Positions 33,416 through 44,763 of a stretch of DNA of 64,000 nt are shown here, one piece after another; the first letter of the stretch is position 1, and every line of letters begins with the position of its first letter. This stretch comes from Budorcas taxicolor (Eukaryota > Chordata > Mammalia > Artiodactyla > Bovidae): the NCBI RefSeq assembly GCF_023091745.1, contig NC_068913.1:31626501-31690500 (forward strand), given 5' to 3'. The notes beneath the pieces were generated by a model, which worked only from the letters and a program-made list of their open reading frames with translations, was not told where the DNA came from and searched no databases. A program made the position numbers and the translations under genes.

Positions 33416-35137
33416 GATCCAACCAATATGGCTTACGTCCTTTTTTAAAAAATATTTTATTTATTTTAATTGGAGGCTAATTACTTTACAATATTGTAGT
33501 GATTTTTGCCATACATTTACATGACTCAGCAATGGGTGTACATGTGTTCCCCATCCTGAACCCCCCTCCCACCTCCTTCCCCATCCCATCTATCAGGGTC
33601 ATCCCAGTTCACCAACCCTGAGCACCCTGTCTCATGCATCAAACCTGGACTGGCGATCTATTTCACATATGATAATATACATGTTTAAATGCTATTCTCT
33701 CAAATCATCCCACCCTTGCCTTCTCCCACAGAGTCCAAAAGTCTGTTCTTTACATCTGTGTCTTTTTTGCTATCTCGCATATAGGGTTATCATTACCATC
33801 TTTCTAAATTCCATATATATGTGTTAGTATACTGTATTGGTGTTTTTCCTTCTGACTTACTTCACTCTGTATAATAGGCTCTGGTTTTCTCCACCTCACT
33901 AGAGCTGATTCAAATGTATTCTATTTAATTGCTGAGTAATATTCCATTGTGTTTATGCACCACAGCTTTCTTATCCATTCGTCTGCCGATGGACATCTAG
34001 ATTGCTTCCATGTCCTGGCTATTGTAAACAGTGCTGCGATGAATGTTGGGATACACATGTCTCTTTCAATTCTGGTTTCCTTGGTGTGTATGCCCAGCAG
34101 TGAGATTGCTGGGTTGTATGGCAGTTCTATTTACAGCTTTTTAAGGAATCTCCACACTGTTCCCCATTGTGGCTGTACTAGTTTGCATTCCCACGAGCAG
34201 TGTAAGAGGGTTCCCTTTCTCAGCACCCTTTCCAGTATTTATTGTTCATAGACTTTTGGATGGCAGCCATTCTGACCAGCGTGAGATGGTACCTCATTGT
34301 GGTTTTAATTTGTATTTCTCTGGTAATGAGTGATATTGAGCATCTTTTCATGTGTTTGTTAGCCATCTGTATGTCTTCTTTGGAGAAATGTCTGTTTAGT
34401 TCCTTGGCCCATTTTTTGATTGGGTCATTTATTTTTCTGAAATTGAGCTGCAGGAGCTGCTTGTATATTTTTGAGATTAATTCTTTGTCAGTTGCTTCCT
34501 TTGCTATTATTTTCTCCCATTCTGAAGGCTGTCTTTTCACCTTGCTTATAGTTTCCTTCCTTGTGCAAAAGCTTTTAAGTTTAATTAGGTCCCATTTGTT
34601 TATTTTTGCTTTTATTTCCATTACTCTGGGAGGTGTGTCATAGAGGATCCTGCTGTGATTTATGTCAGAGAGTTGCTTTGCCTATGTTTTCCTCTAAGGG
34701 TTTTATAGTTTCTGTTCTTACATTTAGATATTTAATCCATCTTGAGTTTATTTTTGTGTATGGTGTTAGAAAGTGTTCTAGTTTCATTCTTTTACAAGTG
34801 GTTGACCAGTTTTCCCAGCACCACTTGTTAGAAGAGATTGTCTTTTCTCCATTGTCTATTCTTGCCTTGTTTGTCAAAGATAAGGTGTCCATAGGTGTGT
34901 GGATTTGTCTCTGGTCTTTCTATTTTGTTCCATTGAACTATATTTCTGTCTTTGTGCCAGTACCATACTGTCTTGATGGCTGTTGCTTTGTAGTAGAGCC
35001 TGAAGTCAGGCAGGTTGATTCCTCCAGTTCCATTCTTCTTTCTCAAGATTGCTTTGGCTACTCAAGGTTTTTTGTATTTCCATACAAATTATGAAAGTAT
35101 TTGTTCTAGTTCCGTGAAAAATACCATTGGTAGCTTG

Positions 35138-35409
35138 GAGAAGGCAATGGCACCCCACTCCAGTGCTCTTGCCTGGAAAATCCCATGGATGGAGGAGCCT
35201 GGAAGGCTGCAGTCCATGGGGTCGCTAAGAGTCAGACTCGACTGAGCATCTTCACTTTCACTTTTCACTTTCATGCATTGGAGAAGGAAATGGCAACCCA
35301 TTCCAGTATTCTTGCTTGGAGAATCCCAGGGACGGCGGAGCCTGGTGGGCTGCCATCTGGGTTGCAGAGTCGGACACAACTAATGGAACGCAGCAGCAGC
35401 AGCAGCAGC
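35138..35409 (+). mobile_element. Bov-A2 SINE inserted in the antisense L1
   Basis: A sense Bov-A2 dimer with an AGC run at 35392-35409. TSD agcttg at 35132-35137 and 35410-35415. Excision restores L1 ORF2 sequence. Confidence 0.94.
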
Positions 35410-35903
35410 AGCTTGATAGGGATTGCATTTAATCTATAGATTGCTTTGGGGCGTATACTCATTTTCACTATATTGATTCTTCTGCTCCATGAACGTGGTA
35501 TATTTCTCCATCTATTTGTGTCATCTTTGATTTCTTTCATCAATGTTTTATAGTTTTCTATATATAGGTCTTTTGTTTCTTCAGGTAGATTTATTCCGAA
35601 GTATTTTATTCTTTTCTTTGCAATGGTGAATGGAATTGTTTCCTTAATTTCGGTTTCTGTTCTTTCATTATTAGTGTATAGGAATGAGAGGGATTGCTGT
35701 GGGTTAATTTTATATCCTGCAATTTTACTATATTCATTGATTAGCTCTAGTAATTTTCCGGTGGAGTCTTTAGGGTTTTCTATGTAGTGGATCATGTCAT
35801 CTGCAAACAGTGAGAGTTTTACTTCTTTTTTAACCTGGATCCCTTTTATTTCTTTTTCTTTTCTGATTGCTGTGGGTAAAAATTCCAAAACCATGTTGAA
35901 TGA

Positions 35904-35959
35904 GTGAGAATGGGCCCCCTTGTCTGTAGTGGTGAGAATGAGCCCCCTTGTCTTGTTTC
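35904..35959. repeat. 28-bp tandem duplication in L1 ORF2
   Basis: 'gtgagaatgggcccccttgt' at 35904 recurs with one change at 35932. Period 28, not a multiple of three, so it shifts the ORF2 frame inside the RT domain. Confidence 0.88.
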
Positions 35960-37989
35960 TGACTTTAGGGGGAAAGCTTTCAATTTTTCACCATTGAGGA
36001 TAATGTTTACTGTGGGTTTATCGTATATGGCTTTTATTATGTTGAGGTAAGTTCCTTCTGTACCTACTTTCTGGAGGGTTTTTATCATAAATGGCTGTTG
36101 AATTTTGTCAAAGGCTTTCTCTGCATCTATTGAGATAATCATATGATTTTTATCTTTCAATTTGTTAATGTGATGTATCACATTGATTGATTTGCAAATG
36201 TTGAAGAATCCTTGCATCCCTGGGATAAAGCCCACTTGGTCATGAGGTATGATCTTTTTAATATGTTGTTGGATTCTGTTTGCTAGGATTTTGTTAATGA
36301 TTTTTGCATCTATGTTCATCAGTGATATTGGCCTGTAATTTTCTTTTTTTGTGGTATCTTTGGTTTTGGTGTTAGGATGATGGTGGCCTCATAGAACGAG
36401 TTTTGAAGTTTACCTTTCTCTGCAGTTTTCCGGAAGAGTTTGAGTAGGATAGGTGTTAGCCCTTCTCTAAATTTTTGGTAGAATTTAGCTGTGAAGCCAT
36501 CTGTTCGTGGGCTTTTGTTTGTTGGAAGATTTCTGATTACAGTTTCGATTTCAGTGCTTGTGATGGGTCTGTTGAGATTTTCTATTTATTCCTAGTTCAG
36601 TTTTGGAAAGTTATCCTTTTATAAGAATTTGTCCACTTCTTTCAAGTTGTCCATTTTATTTGCATATAGTTGCTGATAGTAGTCTCTTATGATCCTTTGT
36701 ATTTCTGTGTTGTCTGTTGTGATCTCTCCATTTTCATTTCTAATTTTGTTGATTTGATTCTTCTCCCTTTTTTTCTTGATTAGTCTGGCTAATGGTTTGC
36801 CTATTTTATTAATCTTCTCAATGAACCAGCTTTTACCTTTGTTGATGTTTGCTATGGCCTCCTTTCTTTTTCATTTATTTATGCCTGAATTTTTATGATT
36901 TCTTTCCTTCTACTAACCCTGGGGTTCTTCATTTCTTCTTTTTCTAGTTGCTTTAGGTGTAAAGTTAGGCTATTTATTTGATTTTTCTCTTGTTTCCTGA
37001 GGTAAGCTTTTATTGCTATGAACCTTCCCCTTAGCACTGCTTTTACTGAATCCCATAGGTTTAGGTTATTGTGTTTTCATTTTCATTCGTTTCTTTGCAT
37101 ATTTTGATTTCTTTTTTATTTCTTCTGTGATTTGTAGGTTATTCAGAAGCATGTTGTTTAGCCTCCATATGTTTGTCCTTTTAATAGTTTTTCTTCCTCC
37201 AGTTGACATCTAATCTTATTGCATTGTGATCAGAAAGGAGACTTGAAATGATTTCCATTTTTTTTTAATTTACCAAGGCTATATTTATGGCCCAGGATGT
37301 GATCTATCCTGGAGAATGTTCCATGTGCACTTGAGAAAAAGGTGAAATTCATTTTTTTAGGCTGAAATGTCCTATAGATATCAATGTCTAACTGATCTAT
37401 TGTATCATTTAAAGTTTGTGTTTCCTTGTTAATTTTCTCTTTAGTTGATCTATCCATAGGTGTGAATGGGTATTAAAGTCTCCCACTGTTATTGTGTTAC
37501 TGTTAATTTCCGCTTTCATACTTATTAGCATTTGCCTTACATATTGTGGTGTTCCTTTGTTGGGTGCATATATATTTATAATTGTTATATCCTCTTCTTG
37601 GATTGATCCTTCGATCATTATGTAGTGTCCTTCTTTGTCTCTTTTCACAGCCTTTATTTTAAAGTCTATTTTATCTGATATGAGTATTGCTACTTCAGCT
37701 TTCTTTTGGTCTTTGTGTGAAATCTTTCTCCAGCCCTTCACTTTTAGTCTGTATGTGTCCCTTGTTTTGCGGTGGGTCTCTTGTAGACAGCATATATAAG
37801 GGCCTTGTTTCTGCATCCACTCAGCCAGTCTTTGTCTTTTGGTTGGGGCATTCAACCCATTTACATTTAAAGTAATTATTGATAAGTGTGATCCCATTGC
37901 CATTTACTTTGTTGTATCGGGTTCGAGTTTATAAACCTTTTCTGTGTTTCCTGTCTAGAGAAGATCCTTTAGCATTTGTTGAAGAGCTG

Positions 37990-39074
37990 GTTTGATGGTG
38001 CTGAATTCTCTCAGCTTTTGCTTGTCTGTAAAGTTTTCTATTTCTCCTTCATATTTGAATGAGATCATTGCTGGGTACAGTAATCTGGGTTGTAGGTTTT
38101 TCTCTTTCATCACTTTAAGTATGTCCTGCCATTCCCTTCTGGCCTGAAGAGTTTCTGTTGAAATATCAGCTGTTATCCTTATGGAAATCCCCTTGTGTGT
38201 TATTTGTTGTTTTTCCCCTTGCTGCTTTTAATATTTGTTCTTTGTATTTTATCTTTGTTAAGTTGATTAATATGTGATGGCTTAGATGGTAAAGTGTCTA
38301 CCTGCAATGCAGGAGACCTGGGTTCAATCCCTGGGTCCGGAAGATCCCCTGGAGAAGGAAATGGCAACCCACTCCAGTGCTCTTACCTGGAAAATCCCAT
38401 GGATTGAGGAGCCTGGTGGGCTACAATCCATGGGGTCACAAACGGTCGGCACATCTGAACAACTTCACTTCACTTTGGGGTGTTTCATCTTGGGTTTATC
38501 CTGTTCGGGACTCTCTGGGTTTCTTGGACTTGGGTGGCTATTTCCTTCCCCATTTTAGGACGTTTTTAACTATTATCTCCTCAAGTGTTTTCTCACGGTC
38601 TTTCTTTTTGTCTTTTTCTGCTGGGACTCCTATGATTTGAATGTTGGGGCATTTGACATTGTCCTAGAGGTCTGTGAGGTTGTCCTCATTTCTTTTAATT
38701 CTTTTTTCTTCTTTCCTCTCTGCTTCATTTATTTCCATTCTATCTTCTACTTCACTTATCCTATCTTCTGCCTCAGTTATTCTACTGTTTGTTCCCTCCA
38801 GAGTGCTTTTGATCTCATTTATTGCATTATTCATTATGGATTGACTCTCTTTTATTTCTTCTAGGCCCTTGTTAAACACTTCTTGCATCTTCTCAATCCT
38901 TGTCTCTAGGCTATTTATCTGTGACTCCATTTTGTTTTCAAGATTTTGGGTCATTTTTACTATCATTATTCTGAATTCTTTTTCAGGTAGACTCCCTATC
39001 TTCTCCTCTTTTGTTTGGTTTGATGTGCATTTATAATGTTCCTTTACCTGCTGAATATTTCTCTGCCTTTTCAT
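37990..39074 (-). pseudogene. L1 ORF1 (RNA-binding coiled-coil protein), broken
   Basis: The antisense frame 39074-38664 begins MKRQRNIQQVKEHYKC and is a long heptad-rich coiled coil (EKMQEVFNKGLEEIKESQS and similar). This matches the trimerising part of L1 ORF1p. It ends in a stop at 38664. The RNA-recognition and C-terminal parts follow in other frames and are cut by a Bov-tA at 38277-38472. A C-terminal remnant with ILKAARGKN lies near 38220. ORF1p normally coats L1 RNA in the ribonucleoprotein; this copy cannot. Confidence 0.88.
38277..38472 (+). mobile_element. Bov-tA SINE inserted in the antisense L1
   Basis: Head 'atggcttagatggtaaagtg' (slightly truncated), 'gggttcaatccctgggtcc', Bov-A body, and an altered tail 'aacaacttcacttcac'. 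L1 ORF1 sequence resumes at 'tttggggtgtttcatc'. No clean TSD seen. Confidence 0.9.
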
Positions 39075-41828
39075 TTTGTTTAGATTGCTGTGTTTGGGGT
39101 GGCCTTTCTGTATGCTGGTATTTTGTGGTTCCTCTTTATTGTGGAGGTTCCTCCCTGTGGCTGGGGTTGGGGGAGTGACTTGTCAAGGTTTCCTGGTTAG
39201 GGAAGATTGCGTTGGTGTTCTGGCAGGTGGAGCTGGATCTCCTCTCTCTGGAGTGCAATGAAGTGTCTAGTAGTGAGTTTTGAGGTGTCTATGGGTTTGG
39301 CGTGACTTTTGGCCACCTGTATTTTAATGCTCAGGGTTATGTTCCTGTGTTGTTGGAGAATTAGCTTGGTATGTCCTGCTCTGAGACTTGTTGGCTCTTG
39401 GTTGGAGCTTGGTTTCAGTGTAGGTATGGAGGCTTTTGGATGAGCTCTTGTCGATTAATGTTCTCTGGAGTCAGGAGTTTCCTGGAGTTCTCAAGTTTTG
39501 GATTTAAGCCTCCTGCCTCTGGCTTTCAGTCTTATTCTTAAAGTAGTCTCAAGACTTCTCCATCCATACAGCACCAATAATAAAACATCTAGGTTAATGG
39601 TGAAAAGGCTCTCCACAGTGAGGGACACCCAGCGGGGTTCACAGAGTTACGTGGAGAAGAGAAGAGGGAGGAGGGGGATAGAGGTGACCAGGAGGAGAAG
39701 AGGGAGAATCAAAAGGGAAGGGCAGTCTAGCTAGTAATCAATTCTTTATGTGCTCTCCACACTCTGGAACACTCAGAGAGGTTCATGGAGTTCCATAGAG
39801 AAGAGAAGAGGGAGGAAGGAGATAGAGGTGACCAGGAGGAGAAGGGGAGTCAAAAGGACAGAGACAGATCCAGCCAGTAATCAGTTCCCTAAGTGTTCTC
39901 CACAGCCCAGAGCACCCAAAAAGATTCACAGATTTGGGTAGAGAAGAGAAGGGGGAGGGAGAAGATAGAGGTTACCTGGGGGAGAAAAAGGAGAGTCAAA
40001 AGGGAGAGAGAGCAATCAAGCCAGTAATCACACTCCTAAGTAAAATAGGTACTGAAGATTGGATTCTTAAAGATACAAAATTGATAACAAAAACCAAAAA
40101 ACAAAGATTAAAAATCTATAGTAGAAGTTAGACTCTCAAAAATACAATACTAAAAAAAATCAGAAAAATTATTTTAAAAATATATATGAAATTTACTTAA
40201 AAAATAGGGTCTGTTTTTGCAAGGTAATAGTAAGTTATAAAAATGAAAATTAAAGGAGTAATAATTTAAAAATTTAAAAAATACAAAATGATAATAGTAA
40301 AACATATCTAGGAATTTCTCTGGAGCTGTTGAAGGCAGTGTGAGGTCAAGATAGTTCCTTGTTCCAGCTTATACTTCTTCTCAAGGTCTATAGGCCCTTT
40401 CCAATGTAGTCAATGCTAACTACAGGGTTTTAATGTGTTGCACACAAAAAATTTTTTTTGTTTATTTTGGCTTCCTCTGTTTGCAAGTCTCTTCAGTGTC
40501 TAATTTCCACCCTCACCTGACACAAGGGGGCGAAGGTGGTCACTTATTTAGGCTAACTTGTCCAGTTGTGCTGTGGGTGGGGGAGCAACACTGCAAACAA
40601 ATATCTCTGGTGTGTGTGGGGAGTGCTCACAGTGTCTGGGTCACACTGGGTTTTCCCCCACTCACAGCCTGTGTGCTTTCCCAGTCTACACTGCTCAGGC
40701 TCCAGGTTGCTCTGCAGGGGAACTGTCTAAAGTGGGCCCTGGGTTGTGTGCAGGTCTAAGCCACTCAGGTTCAGGTTCTCAGGTACTCCATAAAGGCACA
40801 GACTCGGCTGGGCCTGTGTTTTGTGCCCTTGCCAGGTGTGAGCGGCTCAGGCAACCAGATGCTTGGCGAGCGAGCACTCTCCCAGCTGGGCAGTGCATCT
40901 TATCACCTCCCTGGTCCTAGTCCCTCAGTTTCCTGGGTATGCCAGGAGGCCACCATCTCAGGTATGCCATGTGTCTCCTCTGGGGAGCTGATCTCTGACT
41001 GCGACCCTCCTGGTGGATGTCAACATCCAGGATCCCAGGAAGACTTCGCTAGTACTGGGAGCCTGCTCACAGTTTGGTGCAGGATGCCATCTCTGGGGCC
41101 AAGATTGCCCCTTGCCTTCCAGCTCTGGCTGTTGCCTGCATGCCTCTCTGCCACTGGCAGGGGGAGGGGCTGATCTGCAGCCGCCTAGCTCTCCTCTGGT
41201 ATTCCCTCCATCCTTTGCTCTGTGAGAGGGCCGGGCTGTGCCTCAGAGCTTTTCCTGGGAAAGTTCTCTCTCTCTCTCTTTTTTCTCTCTGGCTATTCCC
41301 ACAGTTTGGGTTGCTGTCTCACATTAGCTCCCTCAGATTGTCCTCAGGGCATGCAGGCCCAGTCCTCACCCTGTGCATGCAGCCCGCACCTCCCTGTTGA
41401 GCCCCTGCTCACTGCTGGCAGATGCGAGTGTCCAGCCTACCTCTCTGCTTGGAGTCGTGACTAGGTGCGTAATCTGTGGGTTTTTTTTTTTTTTCCCTCC
41501 CTGTAATGTTGCCCTCCAAGATTCCAAAACTCCCCACAGAACCGCCGGTGGGAGTGTTTCCTGGTATTTGGAAACTTCTCCACCTTCATGACTCCCTCCC
41601 AGGGATGGGTCTCCATCCCTAACTCTTTCGTCTCTCTTTTTATCTTTAAATTTTGCCCTACCTCCTTTCGAAGAGAATGGGCTACCTTTCTGAGAGCCTG
41701 GTGTCTTCTGCCAGTGTTCAGAAATTGTTTTGTGGGGCTTGCTTAGCATTCAAATGATATTTCGATCAATTTGTGGGGAAGAAAGTGGTCTCCCTCTCCT
41801 ATTCCTCTGCCATCTTAGGACCGCCCCT
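39075..41828 (-). promoter_or_regulatory. L1 5' UTR / internal promoter region
   Basis: About 2.75 kb between ORF1 and the 5' TSD. It is GC-richer towards the 5' end (40500-41800) and purine/pyrimidine biased. L1 5' UTRs act as internal Pol II promoters, with YY1-type sites typical at the very start; the 'aagatggc' at the 5' edge (read antisense, near 41808-41815) fits such a site. It contains a three-copy tandem array at 39598-40030. The many open frames here are chance. Confidence 0.75.
39598..40030. repeat. Three tandem ~144-bp units inside the L1 5' UTR
   Basis: The 'ctccac' anchor repeats at about 39610, 39755 and 39898, giving spacings of about 145 and 143 bp. Each unit carries a 'gagaagagaagagggagg'-like block, 'atagaggtgaccagg' and 'ccagtaatca'. 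The units are diverged from each other. Confidence 0.85.
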
Positions 41829-42125
41829 GGCTTATGTCCTTTTAAAAAGGAGAAACTTGGACATAGACACAGGGAGAATACCATATGAAGATGGAGGATT
41901 GGAGTAATGCATCCAACAAGCCAAGGAATGCCAGTGATTACCAGCAAACCACCAGAAGCCAGGAAGAGGCAAGAAAAGAGTCCCCTATAGGGTTTATAGG
42001 GAGCACAGCCTTGCTGATACTTTAATTTCAGATTTGTAGTCTCCAGAACTAGAGACAATAAATCTCTTATTTCATGCCACCCAGTTTGTGGTACTTTGTT
42101 ATGGCAGCCCAAGGAAGCTAATGCA

Positions 42126-42474
42126 CTAGGCGAGGAGATAGATATAACTAAGGAAAATACAATGATATGTATACCTTGATAGAGATAAAAAAGGAATAGA
42201 AATATTCCCAAAAGGGGGCATTACAAGGATCCAGTGAATAAGGAGAGAAAAGGACTTAAATGTGAGATGACATATAAGCTTGGTCATCTAGTGGCCTTTA
42301 TATTAATCCTATCATGATGGATCCTGATTCATTATTTCATCTTTGATTTGGGGTCCCCAAAATACTCCAGTCAGGAATAGTGTGGTGACATACACAATGG
42401 AAATCAGAAGTGATACTTTAAGCATTTAAAAACATTTAAAGCATAAACACATTCCCCTTGTTTTATATATGTTT
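42126..42474. other. No gene seen; unassigned DNA
   Basis: No recognised repeat or coding frame. Confidence 0.5.
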
Positions 42475-42491
42475 ATGATTTTTAATTGTTG

Positions 42492-42774
42492 GAGAAGGCA
42501 ATGGCAACCCACTCCAGTACTCTTGCCTGGAAAATCCCCTGGACGGAGGAGCCTGGTAGGCTGCAGTCCATGGGGTCGCTAAGAGTCGGACACGAATGAG
42601 CGACTTCACTTTCACTTTTCACTTTCATGCATTGGAGAAGGAAATGGCAACCCACTCTAGTATTCTTGCCTGGAGAATCCCAGGGACGGGGGAGCCTTGT
42701 GGGCTGCCATCTACGGGGTCTCACAGTGTTGGACACGACTGAAGCGACTTAGCAGCAGCAGCAGCAGCAGCAGC
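42492..42774 (+). mobile_element. Bov-A2 SINE with perfect 17-bp TSD
   Basis: A complete sense dimer with an AGC run at 42753-42774. TSD atgatttttaattgttg at 42475-42491 and 42775-42791, identical. This suggests a fairly recent insertion. Confidence 0.96.
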
Positions 42775-42791
42775 ATGATTTTTAATTGTTG

Positions 42792-43488
42792 GACATTCTC
42801 TGTTTATCAGGCCCTGAAGTTGGTCTAAGTTTGATTAGCATATTTGAATACTCATAGTTCCTGGTGTTTATATACCAGGTTACAAAGGTGATCCACATGA
42901 CACCCCTGAGCTCATGTGCCCACCCAGAGATCAATCTGGAAAGGTCTAGTGTGGCTTTCTCTCTGCAGGTTTCAGTGGTTTCGATTTTTGAGTTTTTCCA
43001 AACAGTATAAGACTCATTCTAAACAGATTTCTTACATGACTTTTAAGCTTACTTTTCTGTAAGATTCAAGTTCGGCATGTACACCCATACAAACTTTTAA
43101 GCTTTCATATCCTACTTTTCTGTAAGATTCAAGTTCAGTATCTACATCCGTGCAAATACAGCTACACAAACTGATCTTGTACAAAAAATCTGGTACAGAG
43201 GGACCATAGGTCTCAGGGCAGATGAGTTTTCTAATGAAAGCTATAATATGTACAGAATGTTACAGGTTGTGACAAACTCCTGAATTTGGGATTAACTGGT
43301 TTAAAAATCAATTTACCTATGACATAGAACAAGAATTTTCACAATATTGCAAACATAAAAAGTCACTGGTGTGGGAACATTTATCACAGCATATTTTTGA
43401 TACATATAATGGACTTTCCTTTTAACATATTCTGTTCTGTTCTCATGTATTTTTCTTTGATCCTTAGAAGAAAGTTACTATACAAATT
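42792..43488. other. No gene seen; contains a ~62-bp local duplication
   Basis: Unassigned DNA. A segment with 'acttttctgtaagattcaag' occurs at 43051 and again at 43113, giving a diverged tandem duplication covering about 43040-43165. Confidence 0.6.
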
Positions 43489-43814
43489 CTTGTTTTTTTT
43501 TTTTAATTTTAATTTTTACTTTATTTTACTTTACAATACTGTATTGGTTTTGCCATACATTGACATGAATCCACCACGGGTGTACATGCGTTCCCAAACA
43601 TGAACCCCCCCTCCCACTTCCCTCCTCATAACATCTCTCTGGGTCATCACCGTGCACCAGCCCCAGGCATGCTGTATCCTGCGTCGGACATAGACTGGCG
43701 ATTCGATTCTTACATGATAGTATACATGTTACAATGCCATTCTCCCAAATCATCCCACCCTCTCCCTCTCCCTCTGAGTCCAAAAGTCCGTTATACACAT
43801 CTGTGTCTTTTTGG
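43489..43814 (-). mobile_element. L1 3'-end fragment, antisense, 5'-truncated
   Basis: It begins with a T run (43493-43504) and matches the 3' UTR of the full-length L1 at 33445-33770 ('ttacaatactgtattggttt', 'gtgtacatgcgttccc', 'ccctctgagtccaaaagtcc'). It stops abruptly at 'tgtgtctttttggc'. Confidence 0.92.
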
Positions 43815-44650
43815 CTTATTTTTATTGACTCCTATGTTACAGTGGAGCTAGATGAATAGAGTTTAAAGTCAAGTGTTGCTACGTATTTCCAGGCCATTTG
43901 GTACCTCAAACATGTAAGCACTTTTTCTAAAAGAGAAGTATGCTATATATTGATCTTATTCTGCTCCAGCATTTGGCAATTATATGAAGTTTTAAGCATC
44001 TCTTTAGAATTCCCAGCTTTTCCAGGGCCAATTTCTATTCAAGGTTTTTATAGCTGTTCTCTTATGACATTTATCATTCTAAACATTTGAACATATTAAC
44101 ACTCACATGTATCTTTGCCATGCATATTGTTTATTTGCTTGTCCAACCTCATTCTTCAGGTGGTAAATTTCTTAAGGTCAGTGAATCAGTATGTGATTTT
44201 TTTTATATATATTACTGTGCTTTGTCCACAGGTCATATTCAACTCATGTTGATACAGCGAAAATAAAGCCTACAACCAACCCTATTGCTTTCTCTGTCAA
44301 AGAGGAGGGTTCTTTCCTTCTCCTTCTTCTTGCCCTACATTGATGCAAAGATTCTAGATCTCCACTCTCATGGATCTATGAAATGCTTACTCCCTGTTTT
44401 ACCATCTCTTTTCTCCTAAGGAGTATGTTTGTTTTCACTATTTTCATCTCTTATCACAGAAGTAGAGAAGTGCTTCATTCTTTGTGGAGTCACATTCAGC
44501 CCACTGCACCTAGTCATCTTACCTCATTAGCATGTGTGTGTAGGGCACTAAGAAGAGGAAGAAGTTACAGGGACATTCTGCTCAGTATCCTGAATGTTCA
44601 AATATTATCTCTCAAGGAAATAGACCATGAACCAGAATAGAGTTCTGATC
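43815..44650. other. No gene seen; unassigned DNA
   Basis: The 85-codon frame at 44383-44640 has no known domain. Confidence 0.5.
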
Positions 44651-44751
44651 TAGATATGTCATTTCCTCACTGGTGACCCTGAGCTAGTTGCTTTATATAT
44701 TGGAGCTTTAGTTTCCTAACCTATAAAATGGAAATAATAATACATTCTGCT
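44651..44751 (+). mobile_element. MIR SINE fragment, sense
   Basis: 'tggtgaccctgagctagttg', 'ggagctttagtttcctaac', 'ctataaaatggaaataataa': a MIR core in sense. A Bov-tA is inserted immediately downstream. Confidence 0.75.
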
Positions 44752-44763
44752 TCTCTTATGGGT

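Larger units (their letters stand above)
34150..37920 (-). pseudogene. L1 ORF2 (endonuclease-reverse transcriptase), broken
   Basis: The antisense frame from 37903 encodes the endonuclease start (MAMGSHLSIITLNVNGLNAP) through QETH and GDFNTH, then shifts frame at about 37430. The next part (37457-37230) holds RIDHILGHK. The RT lies at 36319-35846 (QVGFIPGMQG, AFDKIQQ, TRQGG) and 35894-35420 (an intact FADD at about 35795-35806). A 28-bp tandem duplication at 35904-35959 shifts the frame between the RQG and FADD motifs. The Bov-A2 at 35138-35409 cuts the C-terminal half, which continues at 35046-34220 (NLPDFRLYYKA, KEDIQMANKHMKRC). The region 37230-36320 has further stops. Confidence 0.93.
33445..41828 (-). 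mobile_element. Full-length L1 LINE, antisense, 8.4 kb, with 15-bp TSD
   Basis: The 3' end is at 33445 (T-rich) and the 5' end at 41828, where the antisense reading starts 'aggggcggtcctaagatggc', a typical L1 promoter start. TSD ggcttacgtcctttt (33430-33444) and ggcttatgtcctttt (41829-41843), one mismatch. It contains a 5' UTR of about 2.75 kb, ORF1, ORF2 and 3' UTR. A Bov-A2 (35138-35409) and a Bov-tA (38277-38472) inserted later. About 7.9 kb is L1 itself. Confidence 0.96.
31371..42125 (+). mobile_element. Old LTR-like element split into three parts by BovB and full-length L1
   Basis: The parts are 31371-31510, 33416-33444 and 41829-42125. They join into about 470 bp with the order 'gttgaagtcataatcccta', 'tgtgactttatttggaaat', 'ccaatatggcttacgtcc', 'aggagaaacttggacataga', 'ccagcaaaccaccagaagcc' and 'tttgtggtactttgttatgg'. 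This is typical of an old mammalian LTR or MaLR-like repeat. It is the oldest layer of the composite. The family name is not certain. Confidence 0.7.

Noticed and set aside
34242..35094. Plus-strand frames of 133 and 162 codons with hydrophobic, membrane-like composition
   Set aside because: They are antisense to L1 ORF2. The A-rich coding strand gives T-rich, Phe/Leu/Ile-rich chance frames.
40433..41749. Several overlapping open frames of 70-127 codons in a GC-rich zone, resembling a candidate gene
   Set aside because: They lie in the 5' UTR of the full-length antisense L1, on both strands, with no domains.
31371..42125. Composite seen as a possible intact endogenous retrovirus with LTRs at both ends
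   Set aside because: The outer sequences are two halves of one LTR-like element, not two copies, and the interior is BovB and L1 with no gag, pol or env of retroviral type.
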